From Psococerastis gibbosa (lineage: Eukaryota > Arthropoda > Insecta > Psocodea > Psocidae): a stretch of 64,000 nucleotides of DNA. How positions within the stretch are numbered: position 1 is the first letter of the stretch; each line of letters opens with the position of its first letter. The stretch spans positions 3,348,001-3,412,000 of the forward strand of contig OZ020486.1 of NCBI GenBank assembly GCA_963971405.1, written 5' to 3'. Positions 33,960 to 44,097 of the stretch are shown here, one piece after another. A model generated the notes under the pieces. The model was given only the letters and a program-made list of their open reading frames with translations. It made no database searches and was not told where the DNA came from. Position numbers and translations under genes: made by a program.

Positions 33960-34385
33960 AACAAATATAAAAGATCTCTTTCGGCTCTAGCTGATCAGGT
34001 GTAGGGAGATTCCGCAGTTCCTAATTTTCCTCTACGCTACGCTACGTATGTAATAAAATATAAAAAATACTTCATTATTTTCCCGACCACAGCATCAACA
34101 CACAAAACACTCTTGTGTTCCAAATGTCGAACCACAATGCCGACTATGAACTTTACTTATCAAATTATTTTCATTTTGACAAGACGCCATCTTAAAATGG
34201 TTGATTTTTCGTTAAAAGTGTTTATCACCACTATCGTAGATAATAATACGGGCTTTGTATCAGATTTTAATTCATTCCTCTGCGACCAATATTAACTGAG
34301 ATATGAATTATATAAGGTTGTAACTAAATAGTGGATCTTGCTGGTTAACAAACTAGATCAAGACATTTGTATGATGTTATTTTTA
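33960..34385 (-). repeat. Repeat family C, copy 2, inverted
   Basis: It is the reverse complement of 14270-14690 with scattered differences (for example CTCTTGTGTTCCAAATG, CGACCAATATTAACTGAGAT). It ends where the palindromic MITE region begins. Confidence 0.65.
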
Positions 34386-34438
34386 ATTGGTTATGGGCCC
34401 AGACCACCCGGTCCACGCAGAAAATAGTTATTTAATGT

Positions 34439-34805
34439 GCCCATTCCACCGACCGGCTAGGGCTATTTACATAAACAGTGACGTGGTAGCAGACATTAAA
34501 GACTTAGGCGGGGTTTCCACCGACCTCGCATTGCAGAATTGACGGAAATGGTTATTTTCCTCTATGCCATAGTTAAAATTGATCAATGATCATACAGTAA
34601 AATCACAAACAAACAAACTAAAATTAAAAAATGGCGTCATGGGATATGTTAAGTACAAACATTTTAATAGATTTCTATAAAAAGAAAAATTCTAATTTCC
34701 GTCAATGTCATTTGCATTCTGCGGTGGAAACGCCAACTAAGTCTTGAATGTCTGCTACCACGTCACCGTTTTTGTAAATAGCCCTAGCCGGCCGGTGGAA
34801 TGGGC
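34439..34805 (+). mobile_element. Palindromic MITE with inverted arms of about 120 bp
   Basis: The left arm begins GCCCATTCCACCGACCGGCT and includes GTGACGTGGTAGCAGACATT. The right arm is its reverse complement with a few changes and ends GGTGGAATGGGC. The 130-bp AT-rich centre is non-coding. The transcript would fold into a long hairpin. A piece of the arm, TGTCTGCTACCACGTCA, recurs at 38250-38266. No convincing target duplication was found. Confidence 0.8.
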
Positions 34806-34839
34806 GCCTTAGCATTGCAAAATAGATTTAAAGCTTCAA

Positions 34840-35340
34840 GTGCAAAAACTAACCGGGCAAGAATCATGGAGGCTTTGGAAACGACTGATGGAATTGGTGT
34901 TGAAACACCATGCTGTGCTCAAAATTGTCGTTGGACAAAGTGTTGAGCCTGTTCTGCCAAACAATGCAACCACAGCAGAAATTACTGACTCCAACAATCA
35001 GATAAGTCAATTTTCTAAAGATGATTCGTTGGCTCAAGTCATATTAGTGAACTCGTTAGACGATTATCATGTAGAACTTACGTCGGCTTGTGGAACTTCA
35101 TTCCAAACCTGGACAAAGTTACTCAGTGTATATGAACAGTCGTCTAGTCAAAGACTAGATAGAGTTCTTGAGTGTTTTTTCTCCGCACGCAAGAAGGATG
35201 ATGAGTCTGACATGGTTAAGTTTATTGCTCGCTTTCTAACTATTTTCAATGAGGTGAATTATGAGTTACAGAAACATTGTGCTACTGCTTTGCCTGAACT
35301 AGTACTAATGTCACGGATAGTGAGTACTCTACCCTCGTAG
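34840..35340 (+). pseudogene. Copia-type retrotransposon gag region
   Basis: A 166-residue open stretch with the LTR-Copia gag pattern: ESWRLWKRLMELVL near the start, and later FQTWTKLLSVYEQSSSQRLD followed by MVKFIARFLTIFNEV. It ends at TAG within ...SRIVSTLPS, a place where the gag frame should continue. The following 160 bp retain recognisable gag sequence in shifted frames. It begins only about 35 bp after the palindromic MITE and no left LTR was seen. Remnant of an Copia element in the gene 3 intron. Confidence 0.85.
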
Positions 35341-35503
35341 TTCTTTGAATTCAAGTCAGTATGGGAAAGTGTTACTGTAAAAGATCGATCTGTAGTGTAG
35401 ATCTGTTAATTTAACGGATAAGACTGATCGAATCTCGACTTGAACAGCCGAGAGGTAGTGAGGTAGCTTTTCACCTAGTGAAAAAAAGTCTCAAAATGTT
35501 AAA

Positions 35504-35962
35504 GTGGACAAGTACAGGAATAAGTCTGTTAAGTGTTTTGTTTGCAAAGGTCCACAATATACGTCAAGCTGTCCTGAGAAAAAGGGTACAAGTGATCAGA
35601 AGGACTTTAAGCCTAAAGAAGGAAAGCCAAAGAGTAAGAGTGGGTTCCTAAGTTATGTGAATGTTGCAGCTGGTCATGATGGATGTGCTTTTATTGCTGA
35701 CACGGGAGCGTCGCAGCATATGTGTTACAATCGAGAGTATTTCTCAACGTTTTCTGTTTACGACAGGCCAATTGAGATAAGTGGGGCCAATGGTGGCAAG
35801 ATTGAAGTGACAAACATTGATCCAGAAAGCCCGAGCGACAGTGAAAGTGTGACTGTAATTCTTAACAGGCCTAACCCTGTTACTATGGACGTCATTTCGA
35901 GTATTGTAAGTGATGATGGCAGTCATAGCAGCGTCGATGACGTTACTCATGTTGTGGGTTGA
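35504..35962 (+). pseudogene. Copia-type zinc knuckle and protease region
   Basis: An open frame of 152 residues. A zinc knuckle CFVCKGPQYTSSC has lost one residue and the histidine of the usual CX2CX4HX4C. FIADTGASQHMCYN at about residues 64-77 holds the aspartic protease active site (D-T-G-A). Beyond the protease the frame enters an acidic stretch (ESPSDSESV...) of the kind found between integrase and reverse transcriptase, so nearly all the integrase has been deleted. Non-functional. Confidence 0.85.
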
Positions 35963-36057
35963 CAACAAAGGCAGCAACGTCGACCTGGCTATCTGACCGA
36001 CTACGTGTGCTTGGCTGATGCGGGGCCAACCTATAGCGAAGCCGTTAAGAGTCCTCA

Positions 36058-36249
36058 ATGATGCATTGGCCAAGTGCAATGAACGAGGAGATGGAGTCTC
36101 TCAAGGAAAATAATGTGTTTGAAGTGGTTGATGCGTCTTCTAACAAGAAAGTTATAGGAGTGAAGTGGGTCTCAATCAAGAAACACAATCCAGAACGTTT
36201 CAAAGCAAGGCTAGTGTGTCGAGGATTTGCGCAAGAATACGGTGGCTGA
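36058..36249 (+). pseudogene. Copia-type reverse transcriptase N-terminal fragment
   Basis: WPSAMNEEMESLKENNVFEV and then VIGVKWVSIKKHN...FKARLVCRGFAQEYG is the opening of the Copia polymerase domain. The frame stops straight after FAQEYGG, so the catalytic YVDD part and RNase H are missing. About 50 bp further (AATTGAAATAAACTAGCC) may be 3' end DNA but no LTR pair could be confirmed. Confidence 0.85.
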
Positions 36250-36397
36250 AGACCCTTCTGGAGAAGGCTATTTTGAGGGCAAATTGAAATAAACTAGCCT
36301 CTCTTATTTGTGGTTGCTATGGCAACTATCGCTTGTTATTTTTCTTTTCTACCGGTTGAGATATTAAAACTTTATTAAATGATTTTTTTAGTTATTG

Positions 36398-37577
36398 CTT
36401 TCCAATTTATACGTAGTATAAGGAAAGCTTTGTGATGGTCGAAATTTTCGATTCCGAGATTTCAACGGATTTACACGTTTTGAGGTCCCAGGAACCCAAA
36501 AAAGTGGTTTTTACAAAATGTCTGTCTGTCGGTCTGTCTGTCTGTTCGTCGATTTCCGGGCAAACTACTCGGTGGATTTGAGTGAAATTTGGCATATAGG
36601 TTCACAAAAATCATACCTCGGGACCATTTTTTTTTTTTGGGCTAACTCAATTTGGGGGGGTTTTATTTTCAAAAAACTCCAAAAAAACGTCTAAAAAAAT
36701 TATTTCTCAAAAACGGCTCCAACGATTTCTTTTAAATTCTCGTAGATTGTATTCGTTATTAATGTTGACAAAATGCGGGGGGTCGCTTGCCCCTTGATAG
36801 TTTGCTTCTGGGGGTAAAAAAATAAAAATAACTAAATTTTAATGAAAAAATGACTAAAAAATGCGAAACCTTTCTATCGATGATTTCTACCTTCAAGCAT
36901 GTTTTAGGTGTTAAATTGAGTAACGAAACCGGAATATTTGGTTTTGCCCAAAAAATTATTTTTTGAAAAAAATGATAGAAAATTCGCGCTCAAATGCATT
37001 GCATGCCCTGCCATCATTGCTGTGTGGTAATTAATGTGTTTGTTTGACCTATCGAGAATTTACCTCACTTCCAGTGACGTCAGGTGGACAACCCCCCCCC
37101 CCCCCCGAGATATCGGAAATTTAACCATAGGAAAAATATTTGCCATAAAATTACTAATTTTCTCTATCGAATAATTTTGATAAATTGGAAAGCATGTTCG
37201 AGTGAACTCGGACCGGTTATTTTTAATTCATACACATGTATTTATGTAACATTTTGAACGGAGGGTGGTTTTAGGCTCAGGGGGTCATAAAATGAAAAGT
37301 TGTGAAGACATTTTCCGTAAGTCGAACACTGGTCGCCATTTCAGTAGGTAGATGAATCTCCCTAATAAAGTCTCGAGGTATGTTTTTTGTGAACCTAAAT
37401 GCCGAGTGTCATCAAAATCCACCGAGTAGTTTGCCCACAAATTGACGAATAGACAGACAGACATTTCGTAAAAAATATTATTTGGGTTTCTAGGACCTCA
37501 AACGTGTAAATCCAGTGACATCGAAAATTTCAAATGGCAAAAAAGCTTTCCTTATACTACGCATAAATAGGAAAGCA
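36398..37577 (+). mobile_element. Family B: 1.2-kb element with long inverted ends and (GTCT)n
   Basis: The left end TTGCTTTCCAATTTATACGT then AGTATAAGGAAAGC is repeated inverted at the right (GCTTTCCTTATACTACGC then ATAAATAGGAAAGCAA). The homology extends about 180 bp inward at each side and includes TCTGTCTGTCTG at the left and CAGACAGACAG at the right. Each terminus is itself a small palindrome. Family C-like DNA lies inside at 37255-37370. No transposase. Other pieces: 50782-51592, 44098-44400, 41635-42060 and 2645-2800. Confidence 0.8.
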
Positions 37578-38002
37578 ACAAGTACGAACAACCAAAGCCG
37601 GAACCCGAAAGGGTGTTGTACAATAGGTGGCAGTTCCTGGAGTCTATCTCAGCCAGGCTGTAAACATGTGTATCAATAGGTCGGAAATATATACAGTTAA
37701 GTTATGATTTATCGGAAATTTTTTATTCCGTGATACTAATAACCTTTAAATAAATAATAAAATCTCCGTGATTTAGGGAATGTACCTACACTGAATAATA
37801 CACTATATATATGTATATGTACACGTTTTATCTATCAATCTATCTACAATATATTATATTCATACAGGCGAACTCAGCAATTAAATTGGGATGCCGAACG
37901 TTTACCCCTTCCCCTTTCAACGTATTCCTCAGCATGAAACTATTGCTATTGTTTCTTCTGGATTGATAGGTTTATAATTATTGTCATTCCAATTTGTTTT
38001 AG

Positions 38003-38068
38003 GCTTTGAAGACGGATATGGGTCTGAGCAGATCAATGAACATCTTACTGCCTCCTCTGTCTTGAAAC
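38003..38068 (+). other. Possible 66-bp cassette exon of zinc-finger gene 3
   Basis: It is bounded by TTTGTTTTAG and by GTATGTAT. Read after a phase-1 intron it is open, encodes FEDGYGSEQINEHLTASSVL then K, and leaves one base, so it is symmetric 1-1 and can be included or skipped without shifting the frame between 31610 and 40161. It would lengthen the acidic leader by 22 residues. Nothing similar was noticed in the 600-bp gene 2 intron. This is a prediction from splice logic only. Confidence 0.35.
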
Positions 38069-38088
38069 GTATGTATATCACTGCCTGT

Positions 38089-38130
38089 CAAGGCCGTAGC
38101 CAGGGGGGGGGGTTCCTGGCTACGACCTTG
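38089..38130 (+). mobile_element. 42-bp hAT-type element made only of its terminal repeats
   Basis: The left 16 bp CAAGGCCGTAGCCAGG and the right 16 bp (reverse complement CAAGGTCGTAGCCAGG) match at 15 positions. Only about 10 bases, mostly G, separate them. The octamer CTGCCTGT flanks both sides perfectly (38081-38088 and 38131-38138). The termini are those of family A. Confidence 0.88.
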
Positions 38131-38139
38131 CTGCCTGTG

Positions 38140-40000
38140 TTTCATAATAAGTTTGTGGTACTTTAACAATTTTCGAAAATAAATGGGTACTGTAGGACTT
38201 CTGCGGGCCCACTACGGCGATTATTTTTATTTTTAGACAGTCTAAAAATGTCTGCTACCACGTCAAAAAACATTTACTGTCACTATTGACGTTGGTGGAT
38301 TCCCGCCTTAGAGGGGAAATTAAGGGAGAGATTTTACAATATTTTGTAGACATGATTTTTGACGAAATAAATTGATTTCTCGTTCCACAACTGCAAAGTA
38401 GCGAAAGTGGTCAAATGATAAATTAAAAAAAAAATTTAAGCTTTCCCAAAAATCTATCTGAATGAACGTGTAATGAATATCTATATTCCCCGAATGATTT
38501 GCAACTACCGTGACATTTTACGTTTGTTTCCTAATATTGAAGAAACCTGAAATAGCCTTACACAATGTTTTTCATTTAATTTATTATTACTTATAATTAT
38601 AATTATAGTGAAAAACATGTAAATTGCCCTTTTGCCTATGTGATCAAAGTTACCACGGAACCTTACTTTTACAATATCTCGAGAACGGCGGAAGTGAATT
38701 CAATGCCGTCCAAACTTAGATCATCTGTGTAACCTATGTATGCATTTTCCGTAATAAAAATGCTAGTGATCAAAGTATACCCACGTGGCCCTTTGATCAG
38801 ACGTTTTTTTTTTTTTTTACTCTTCTTCCTTTGCAAAGTTCATGATCCACTTCATAATATGGGTTGCTAGATGTATGACCAACACCCTGCTATTTTTTAT
38901 GAGCCGAAATAGTGCAATGCAAACTAGGAAAACTAACAATTAGATAAAAAAAATGATCAAAGTATAACCACTTTACGGAACTCACTAAAATTGGTTTAAT
39001 GAAATTTATCAGCTTTCACAAAAGTAATAATATTTCAGGTGAGAAAATATCAATTTCCATCGAAAGCTTGCATTTTTTATGAATTTTCGTTGTGATCACT
39101 CATATTATAACGTTGTGGCCGTGGAACGAAAAATTAATGTAGTTCGTCAAATATCCCCGGCTGTTATTTTTCAACCAAGTATTTTGAAACCTGTCCCTTA
39201 AAACTTTATAAAATCCAAAATGTTTTTTCTAATATATACCATGATGCTAAATCGGAAACGGCTTCTTTCCACCGTAACATTTTTGTGCCTTACACTAGTA
39301 GGCAAAGAGGTAGTTGATTTGCGATGGCTTGATGGATAAGAAGGGGTAGAGGCTGGCATAAAGATAGAGGTTATAAGATCGAGATTTTTTAACTTGTAGT
39401 TTTAAATCCTCCTACAAACTTCTCATCTACGAGCTGCTTGTGAGAAAACCTACGTAATAGTTGGTGTTTTCTATTTTTGCTATGTTAATTATGTATGTAC
39501 GTATGTATCATTTATTTGCATTGCAATTTAATTTAATTTTTAAGTTCTTAGTTGTATGTAGTTTTTATGAACATAGACTTAGTCATGTAATTAATGTATT
39601 ACATCTAATGGACAATGAATGTCCTTGTCCTGTAGCAATATAATATAATAGCACTTTGAGCTGTTCATTAATTCTTTATTATAGCTCCCATATGAGTTAT
39701 GTTTTGTACTTCATACATATTAAGGTTTATCAGGAAATTTTCCCGAAAGGTCTACGTATAAGTAAGGGTATTCACAATTTTGAAGTTACCCCGACCTGCC
39801 ATCCCAGCGAAGTTAGGGCATAAGGCCCTTTCTTACACTCATCTGGGATGACAAGCAATCATACACTTGGGTCAGTACAGCACAGGTGTAAACACTGAAA
39901 CAAAAAGTATTGTACACGTCACAATTGTAAAACCGTCATGAAGTGAGCTCTTAAACTCGACCTGAAGTATTCATTCTTCTGTATCCACTCGCCTCAGGAC
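38140..40000. other. Intron of gene 3, mostly unassigned
   Basis: 38250-38266 is a piece of the palindromic MITE arm. 38393-39130 may be bounded by weak inverted CGTTCCACAAC/GTGGCCGTGGAACG-like ends and has TGATCAAAGT recurring three times inside, but it could not be delimited. 39785-39870 resembles a SINE core in reverse (GCCCTTTCTTACACTCATCT). Confidence 0.35.
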
Positions 40001-40160
40001 CTCAGCATTAGACCACGATCTCTTAAGGAAAAGCATTGGGGACACGATCTCTCCAGAATTCAACTACCGTTTCCTGTAACGTTGTTACTCATTCCATTAA
40101 TAATTAATCCTCCCCAATGGTCTTAGCATGCTTGTAATTGTCTACATCGCTTTCTTACAG

Positions 40161-41314
40161 GCTTAAAAGATGAATCTCATGTGAAGGAAGAGCAAGACAC
40201 GAACGCAGAAAAATATCACACACCGCCATCTCACAACTGCCATTTATGTGGACAAATATTCCCATTTGAAAATGAGCTGGTCTCCCATTTCAAACAGCAC
40301 ACTGAAGATAATGCCATCAATGGTGAGAACGATGACAAAGAATTCCACCGGAAAGTTCCTGAAGATGTTTTGGTTGACAGTGAGAAGGAGGCGTTCATTG
40401 ACGTTGACATTCGTCAAGAACGAGTTAGTATGAAGTATAATTTGATGGGAAAACCGCGCAAATGCTATATCTGCGTTATATGTGATAATCGTTACAAGAG
40501 TAAGAGTGGTCTTGAATGTCACTTAAGAACGCATTCAGGGAGTAAGCCCTATGAATGTAATATATGCGAAAAACGTTTCACGCAGAAAGGTCACCTTGAT
40601 AGCCATTTAAGAACTCATAGTAGGGAGAAGCGTCACAAATGTAAAACATGCCAAAAGCGTTTCACGCTAATCACCGATCTTGAGCGTCACTGTAGAACTC
40701 ATAGTGGGGAAAAGCCATACAAATGTAATTTATGTGAAAAGCGTTTCACGCAAAAAAGCCACCTTGATTACCATTTAAGAACACATAGTGGGGTTAGGCC
40801 CCATAAATGCAATATTTGTGAAAGGCGCTTCACTCAAAAAGGTCACCTTGATGACCACTTAAGAGCGCATAGAGGGGAAAAGAACCACAAATGTATGATA
40901 TGTGATAAGCGGTTAACGACTCAGGCTGGTCTCGGTAGTCATTTAAGAACACATACTGGTGAAAAGCCCTATGAATGTAAGATATGTGATAGGCGTTTCA
41001 CTCAAAGAGGTCACCTTGATGGCCATTTAAAAATACATAGAGGGGAAAAGAACCAGGAATGTAACATTTGCGACAAAAGGTTCACGCGAAAGACTGACCT
41101 TGATCGGCATTTAAGAACCCATTCAGGAGAAAAGCCCCACAAATGTATGATATGTGATAGGTGTTTCAAGCTTAAGGGTTCTCTTGATCGCCATTTAAGA
41201 ACACATTCAGGGGAAAAGCCCCACAAATGTAACATATGTGATAGGCTTTTCAAGCTTAAGGTTACTCTTGATATTCATTTAAGAACACACTCAAGGGGAA
41301 GGGCCAATAAATGA
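40161..41314 (+). CDS. C2H2 zinc-finger protein, terminal exon (cluster gene 3)
   Basis: The exon follows CTTTCTTACAG, and with the 31-bp first exon gives 394 residues (416 if the cassette at 38003 is used). The layout matches gene 2: leader SHVKEEQDTNAEKYHTPP, an isolated intact finger (CHLCGQIF...SHFKQH), a conserved acidic spacer with AFIDVDIRQERVSMKYNLMG, then ten fingers to about 41292 and a basic end SRGRANK. Helix cores are mainly of the QKGHLDxH class; fingers 4, 9 and 10 carry ITDLERH, KTDLDRH and KGSLDRH. Linkers are less regular than in genes 1 and 2 (SREKRHKC, RGEKNHKC, RGEKNQEC). The QPQ-linker fingers of genes 1 and 2 are absent, so arrays were rearranged after duplication. A decayed finger (RCFKIFPPNDNLNR) follows the stop. 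Confidence 0.92.
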
Positions 41315-41380
41315 AAGACGTGCTTCAAGATTTTCCCGCCAAATGATAATCTTAATCGCCTACCGTACTAAGAGTTCAGG

Positions 41381-41386
41381 AATAAA
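41381..41386 (+). terminator. Candidate polyadenylation signal of gene 3
   Basis: AATAAA 67 bp after the stop codon of the zinc-finger exon. A second AATAAA occurs at about 41484, at the edge of a SINE fragment. Confidence 0.4.
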
Positions 41387-41479
41387 TTGAATTGTTCCAT
41401 GTAAATCCCTAAGATTAGATAACGATTATTAACGATTTATTATTAATTTAAATTTATATACAAGAGTTGAGATGCATGG

Positions 41480-41612
41480 CTGAATAAAAATAAGGACTTT
41501 TTGTCCTATTACTAAGCCAACCTAGCGGAGTTAGGGGTATAAACTATCTTACACTCAGCTAGGTAGGGCCGGGACCGCCTTCTTTACATGCCCTTCGAAG
41601 CATGGCTAAAAA
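41480..41612 (-). mobile_element. SINE fragment, inverted
   Basis: Reverse complement of the SINE body at 46436-46650: TACTAAGCCAACCTAGCGGA, CTTACACTCAGCTAGG and ACATGCCCTTCGAAGCATGG. The tRNA-like head is missing. Confidence 0.65.
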
Positions 41613-41634
41613 TGTAGCCATTGGACCATTTCGA

Positions 41635-42060
41635 GCATTACAAAGCTTTCCTTATATTACGCAAGTTAGTATAAAATAGGAGAGCAAAAATCATTTTTAG
41701 GGTCCCCAGTTCATATCCAGCGAAAATCTGTAGATGACAATTTAAGTGTATAGGTACCTAGCTAAAGTGATTGCATTGGTGGTTTATTTAAAAGAAAATA
41801 CCCTAAAAATTTCCCTAAATATAAATATTTGCCTCAGAACCAAATATAAAGAGAAAAGTGATATTGTTTTAATCACTCTAATAATTTATACAGTGTTTGT
41901 GATATAAAAAAAAATTGTTGGACCGGATTGTACCTTGAGGTTAAAATGAAATATAGGTCTATTAATTGTGGTAATTTTTGGCGTTTTTTAGCGAAACCCC
42001 TCAAATTTGAATAAGCTCAAATCAGAAAAGAAGGTCCTGATACATGATTCGGGTTTAATG
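41635..42060. repeat. Family B terminus and interior fragments
   Basis: CAAAGCTTTCCTTATATTACGC resembles the right end of family B. 41930-42015 (TTGGACCGGATTG, GCGAAACCCCTCAAATTTGA) matches its interior in reverse. The order is rearranged. Confidence 0.4.
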
Positions 42061-42154
42061 GGTAGGGACATGAATAATGGATGGATGCATGTAAGTACGT
42101 GTGTATGACTGTGTAGCTGGAAATAGAAATATATTCTCCCATGTACACAACTTG

Positions 42155-42235
42155 TATCTGCAGTTTAGTGTAAGAAAGGGCCATTGGCCTTAACTACGCT
42201 GCTAATAGAGACGATATTATTATTACTTTATATTA
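42155..42235 (+). repeat. SINE 3' tail, copy 2
   Basis: GCAGTTTAGTGTAAGAAAGG then GCCATTGGCCTTAACTACGC and an ATT-rich end; nearly identical to 10165-10250. Confidence 0.5.
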
Positions 42236-42246
42236 AATAGATAATT

Positions 42247-42345
42247 ATACGTTTTTTTTTTGTGGTGCCACTAAATCAACTTTACTTTGAGCGATGGATT
42301 ATTGGCAATCATTAGCATTACATGATACTATCAACAGCAACAGGT
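42247..42345 (+). repeat. Duplicated segment, empty-site copy
   Basis: GATGGATTATTGGCAATCAT then TAGCATTACATGATACTATC and AACAGCAACA matches 43731-43805 plus 43994-44015 across the MITE insertion. It shows the site without the insertion. Confidence 0.75.
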
Positions 42346-42399
42346 TGCGTCGAATCACTCAATCAACCTTATCCATGACTCACCAAGGTGGGATAGGTG

Positions 42400-43440
42400 G
42401 CGAAAAAAATAGCAATCCAGACTTCAAAATCTTATAAATCAACATTTTAAAAGTCCCGCTAATATTTTATTATTGCCAACAGCACAAATCATGAGACTAA
42501 AAACTTTACAATGTTGGCAGCCGTCGCCGCAGTCTCAACATGGCGGACCACTGAAGGACTGATTCTTTTCTTCTCTATCATATTGGTCTAACTCCTAGAT
42601 TATTTCCCCATAAAACGAGGCTACATGTCTTATATCGTGTAAAATAGTTAATTGTTAGTGCTATTAGTGAATTCATTGTATGTATTGTGTTTTTCTACAG
42701 CCGTGCTTGTTGCAATATAGTGCCAAAACCGCTGAGTGTCCGCGGGCCTAAGTTCAACAATATTAAAAAAAGTTAAAATTTATATCAAGTGTACAAGTGC
42801 TTGTATCTGTTAAATTTTACTGTTATCGTGTTTTTCGACGGCTATTTTTAAAGTCTGATTACTGTTGGCTAGTGGAATTTATTACCAAGAGCGACAGAGT
42901 AGCCGTGAGTGCGTAGGAATTTTACATGACTGGTAAGTTGCAATAACTTAATCTAGGTCTACTTTAGTCCATGGTTTGTTTATTATTAAATTTAAATACA
43001 GATAAATGAATTAAACATCACTTCTGCAATGTTATAAATTTTGACATTTGTACGGCAGATGACGTAGGTAGTCCAGTCTTTGTTGTTAGTTTGTTCTAAT
43101 AATAGAAGTTGTAAACTTTGAGTTGCCCTGGATATATTCACCATTCGTCAGTTTATATGTTTATTGTCGTTGTTTATAATAATTGATAATTTAGGTGAGC
43201 TTGATAGGATATGGATAAAGTAGGCTAATGCCTGACTCACTCTCCATCTCATCCAAGCCTACACCTGTTGTTTTCACCAGCCATTCTCCTAATGACTCTT
43301 TGTCATTACTTCTTCTCTTCCTTTCAATTGAGGTTTCGCTGTTAATTGCGGTTTTGCAGTTGCAGAGAGTAAATTTCTAGTCTATTTGTTGCCTTGTAAT
43401 ACGTTATGTATAGTTTTTTTTTTCATAGGTTGTAGTAGGT
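42400..43440. other. No gene recognised
   Basis: Contains a somewhat GC-richer patch with ACATGGCGGACC at about 42538-42549, which could be a promoter-like YY1 motif, and a possible donor CTGGTAAGT at 42929-42937. No coding exon could be supported. Confidence 0.3.
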
Positions 43441-43442
43441 TC

Positions 43443-43651
43443 CAGTGGCGGACGCAGCTTTTTATTTTGGGGAGGGTCATCCCCCAATGAACTGAGAATA
43501 AAAACAATACGGTATTTGATTTGTAACTAATTAAGTTTTTCCGAGCAGTCTGGTTAGTTCATACAGAACATACCATTTAAAGATTTAAATTTAAATTAAA
43601 ACACTTTTAATGTCATGACCCCCCGCCCCCACCCATCAGTGTCCGCCACTG
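43443..43651 (+). mobile_element. hAT-type MITE, 209 bp
   Basis: CAGTGGCGGACGCAGC at the left and GTGTCCGCCACTG at the right are inverted repeats of the CAGTGGCGGA class. C and G runs lie near both ends. The flanks GTAGGTTC and GTAATTCT match poorly, so the target duplication is decayed or one end is trimmed. Confidence 0.75.
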
Positions 43652-43805
43652 GTAATTCTAGAGGATCGACAAGTTGGACACCTTCAGGAGTTCTTTGATT
43701 AAAATCATGCGGAATATTTAATTGCACGGTTTTTTGTGGTACCACTAAACCAACTTTACTGTGATCGATGGATTATTGGCAATCATTAGCGTTACATGCT
43801 ACTAT

Positions 43806-43993
43806 CAAGGGTGGATTTTGGCTCCAATATAGGGGGGGGGGGAGGGTCAGCGGGCAGATTCAGTGGATTATAACATTAAAAAACATCATTATTTTTAATT
43901 CCCACTGTAAACCAATATTATCTAGTGTAAGTTCATTTAATTTGGGGGGGGGGGATCCAGACCCCTGACCCCCCCCCCTAAAATTCGCCCTTG
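43806..43993 (-). mobile_element. hAT-type MITE (family F) with perfect target duplication GCTACTAT
   Basis: CAAGGGTGGATTTTGG and AAATTCGCCCTTG are its ends. GCTACTAT lies at 43798-43805 and 43994-44001. In inverted orientation it matches 18283-18461 (AGCGGGCAGATTCAGTGGAT and TTATCTAGTGTAA in both). The unoccupied paralogous site is at 42247-42345. Confidence 0.92.
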
Positions 43994-44097
43994 GCTACTA
44001 TCAACAACAACAACAAATGCACATGCTTCTGCTGCGATGGTAACAGTCTTATTTATCAAGCAAATTGGTCACCACTATTATGCAATTTTTGAACTAA

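Noticed and set aside
36407..36595. A short protein with DRQTDRPTDR repeats
   Set aside because: It is the translation of the (GTCT)n block in the family B end.
38385..39135. A possible element with inverted CGTTCCAC ends
   Set aside because: The ends match over about 11 bases only and no target duplication was found.
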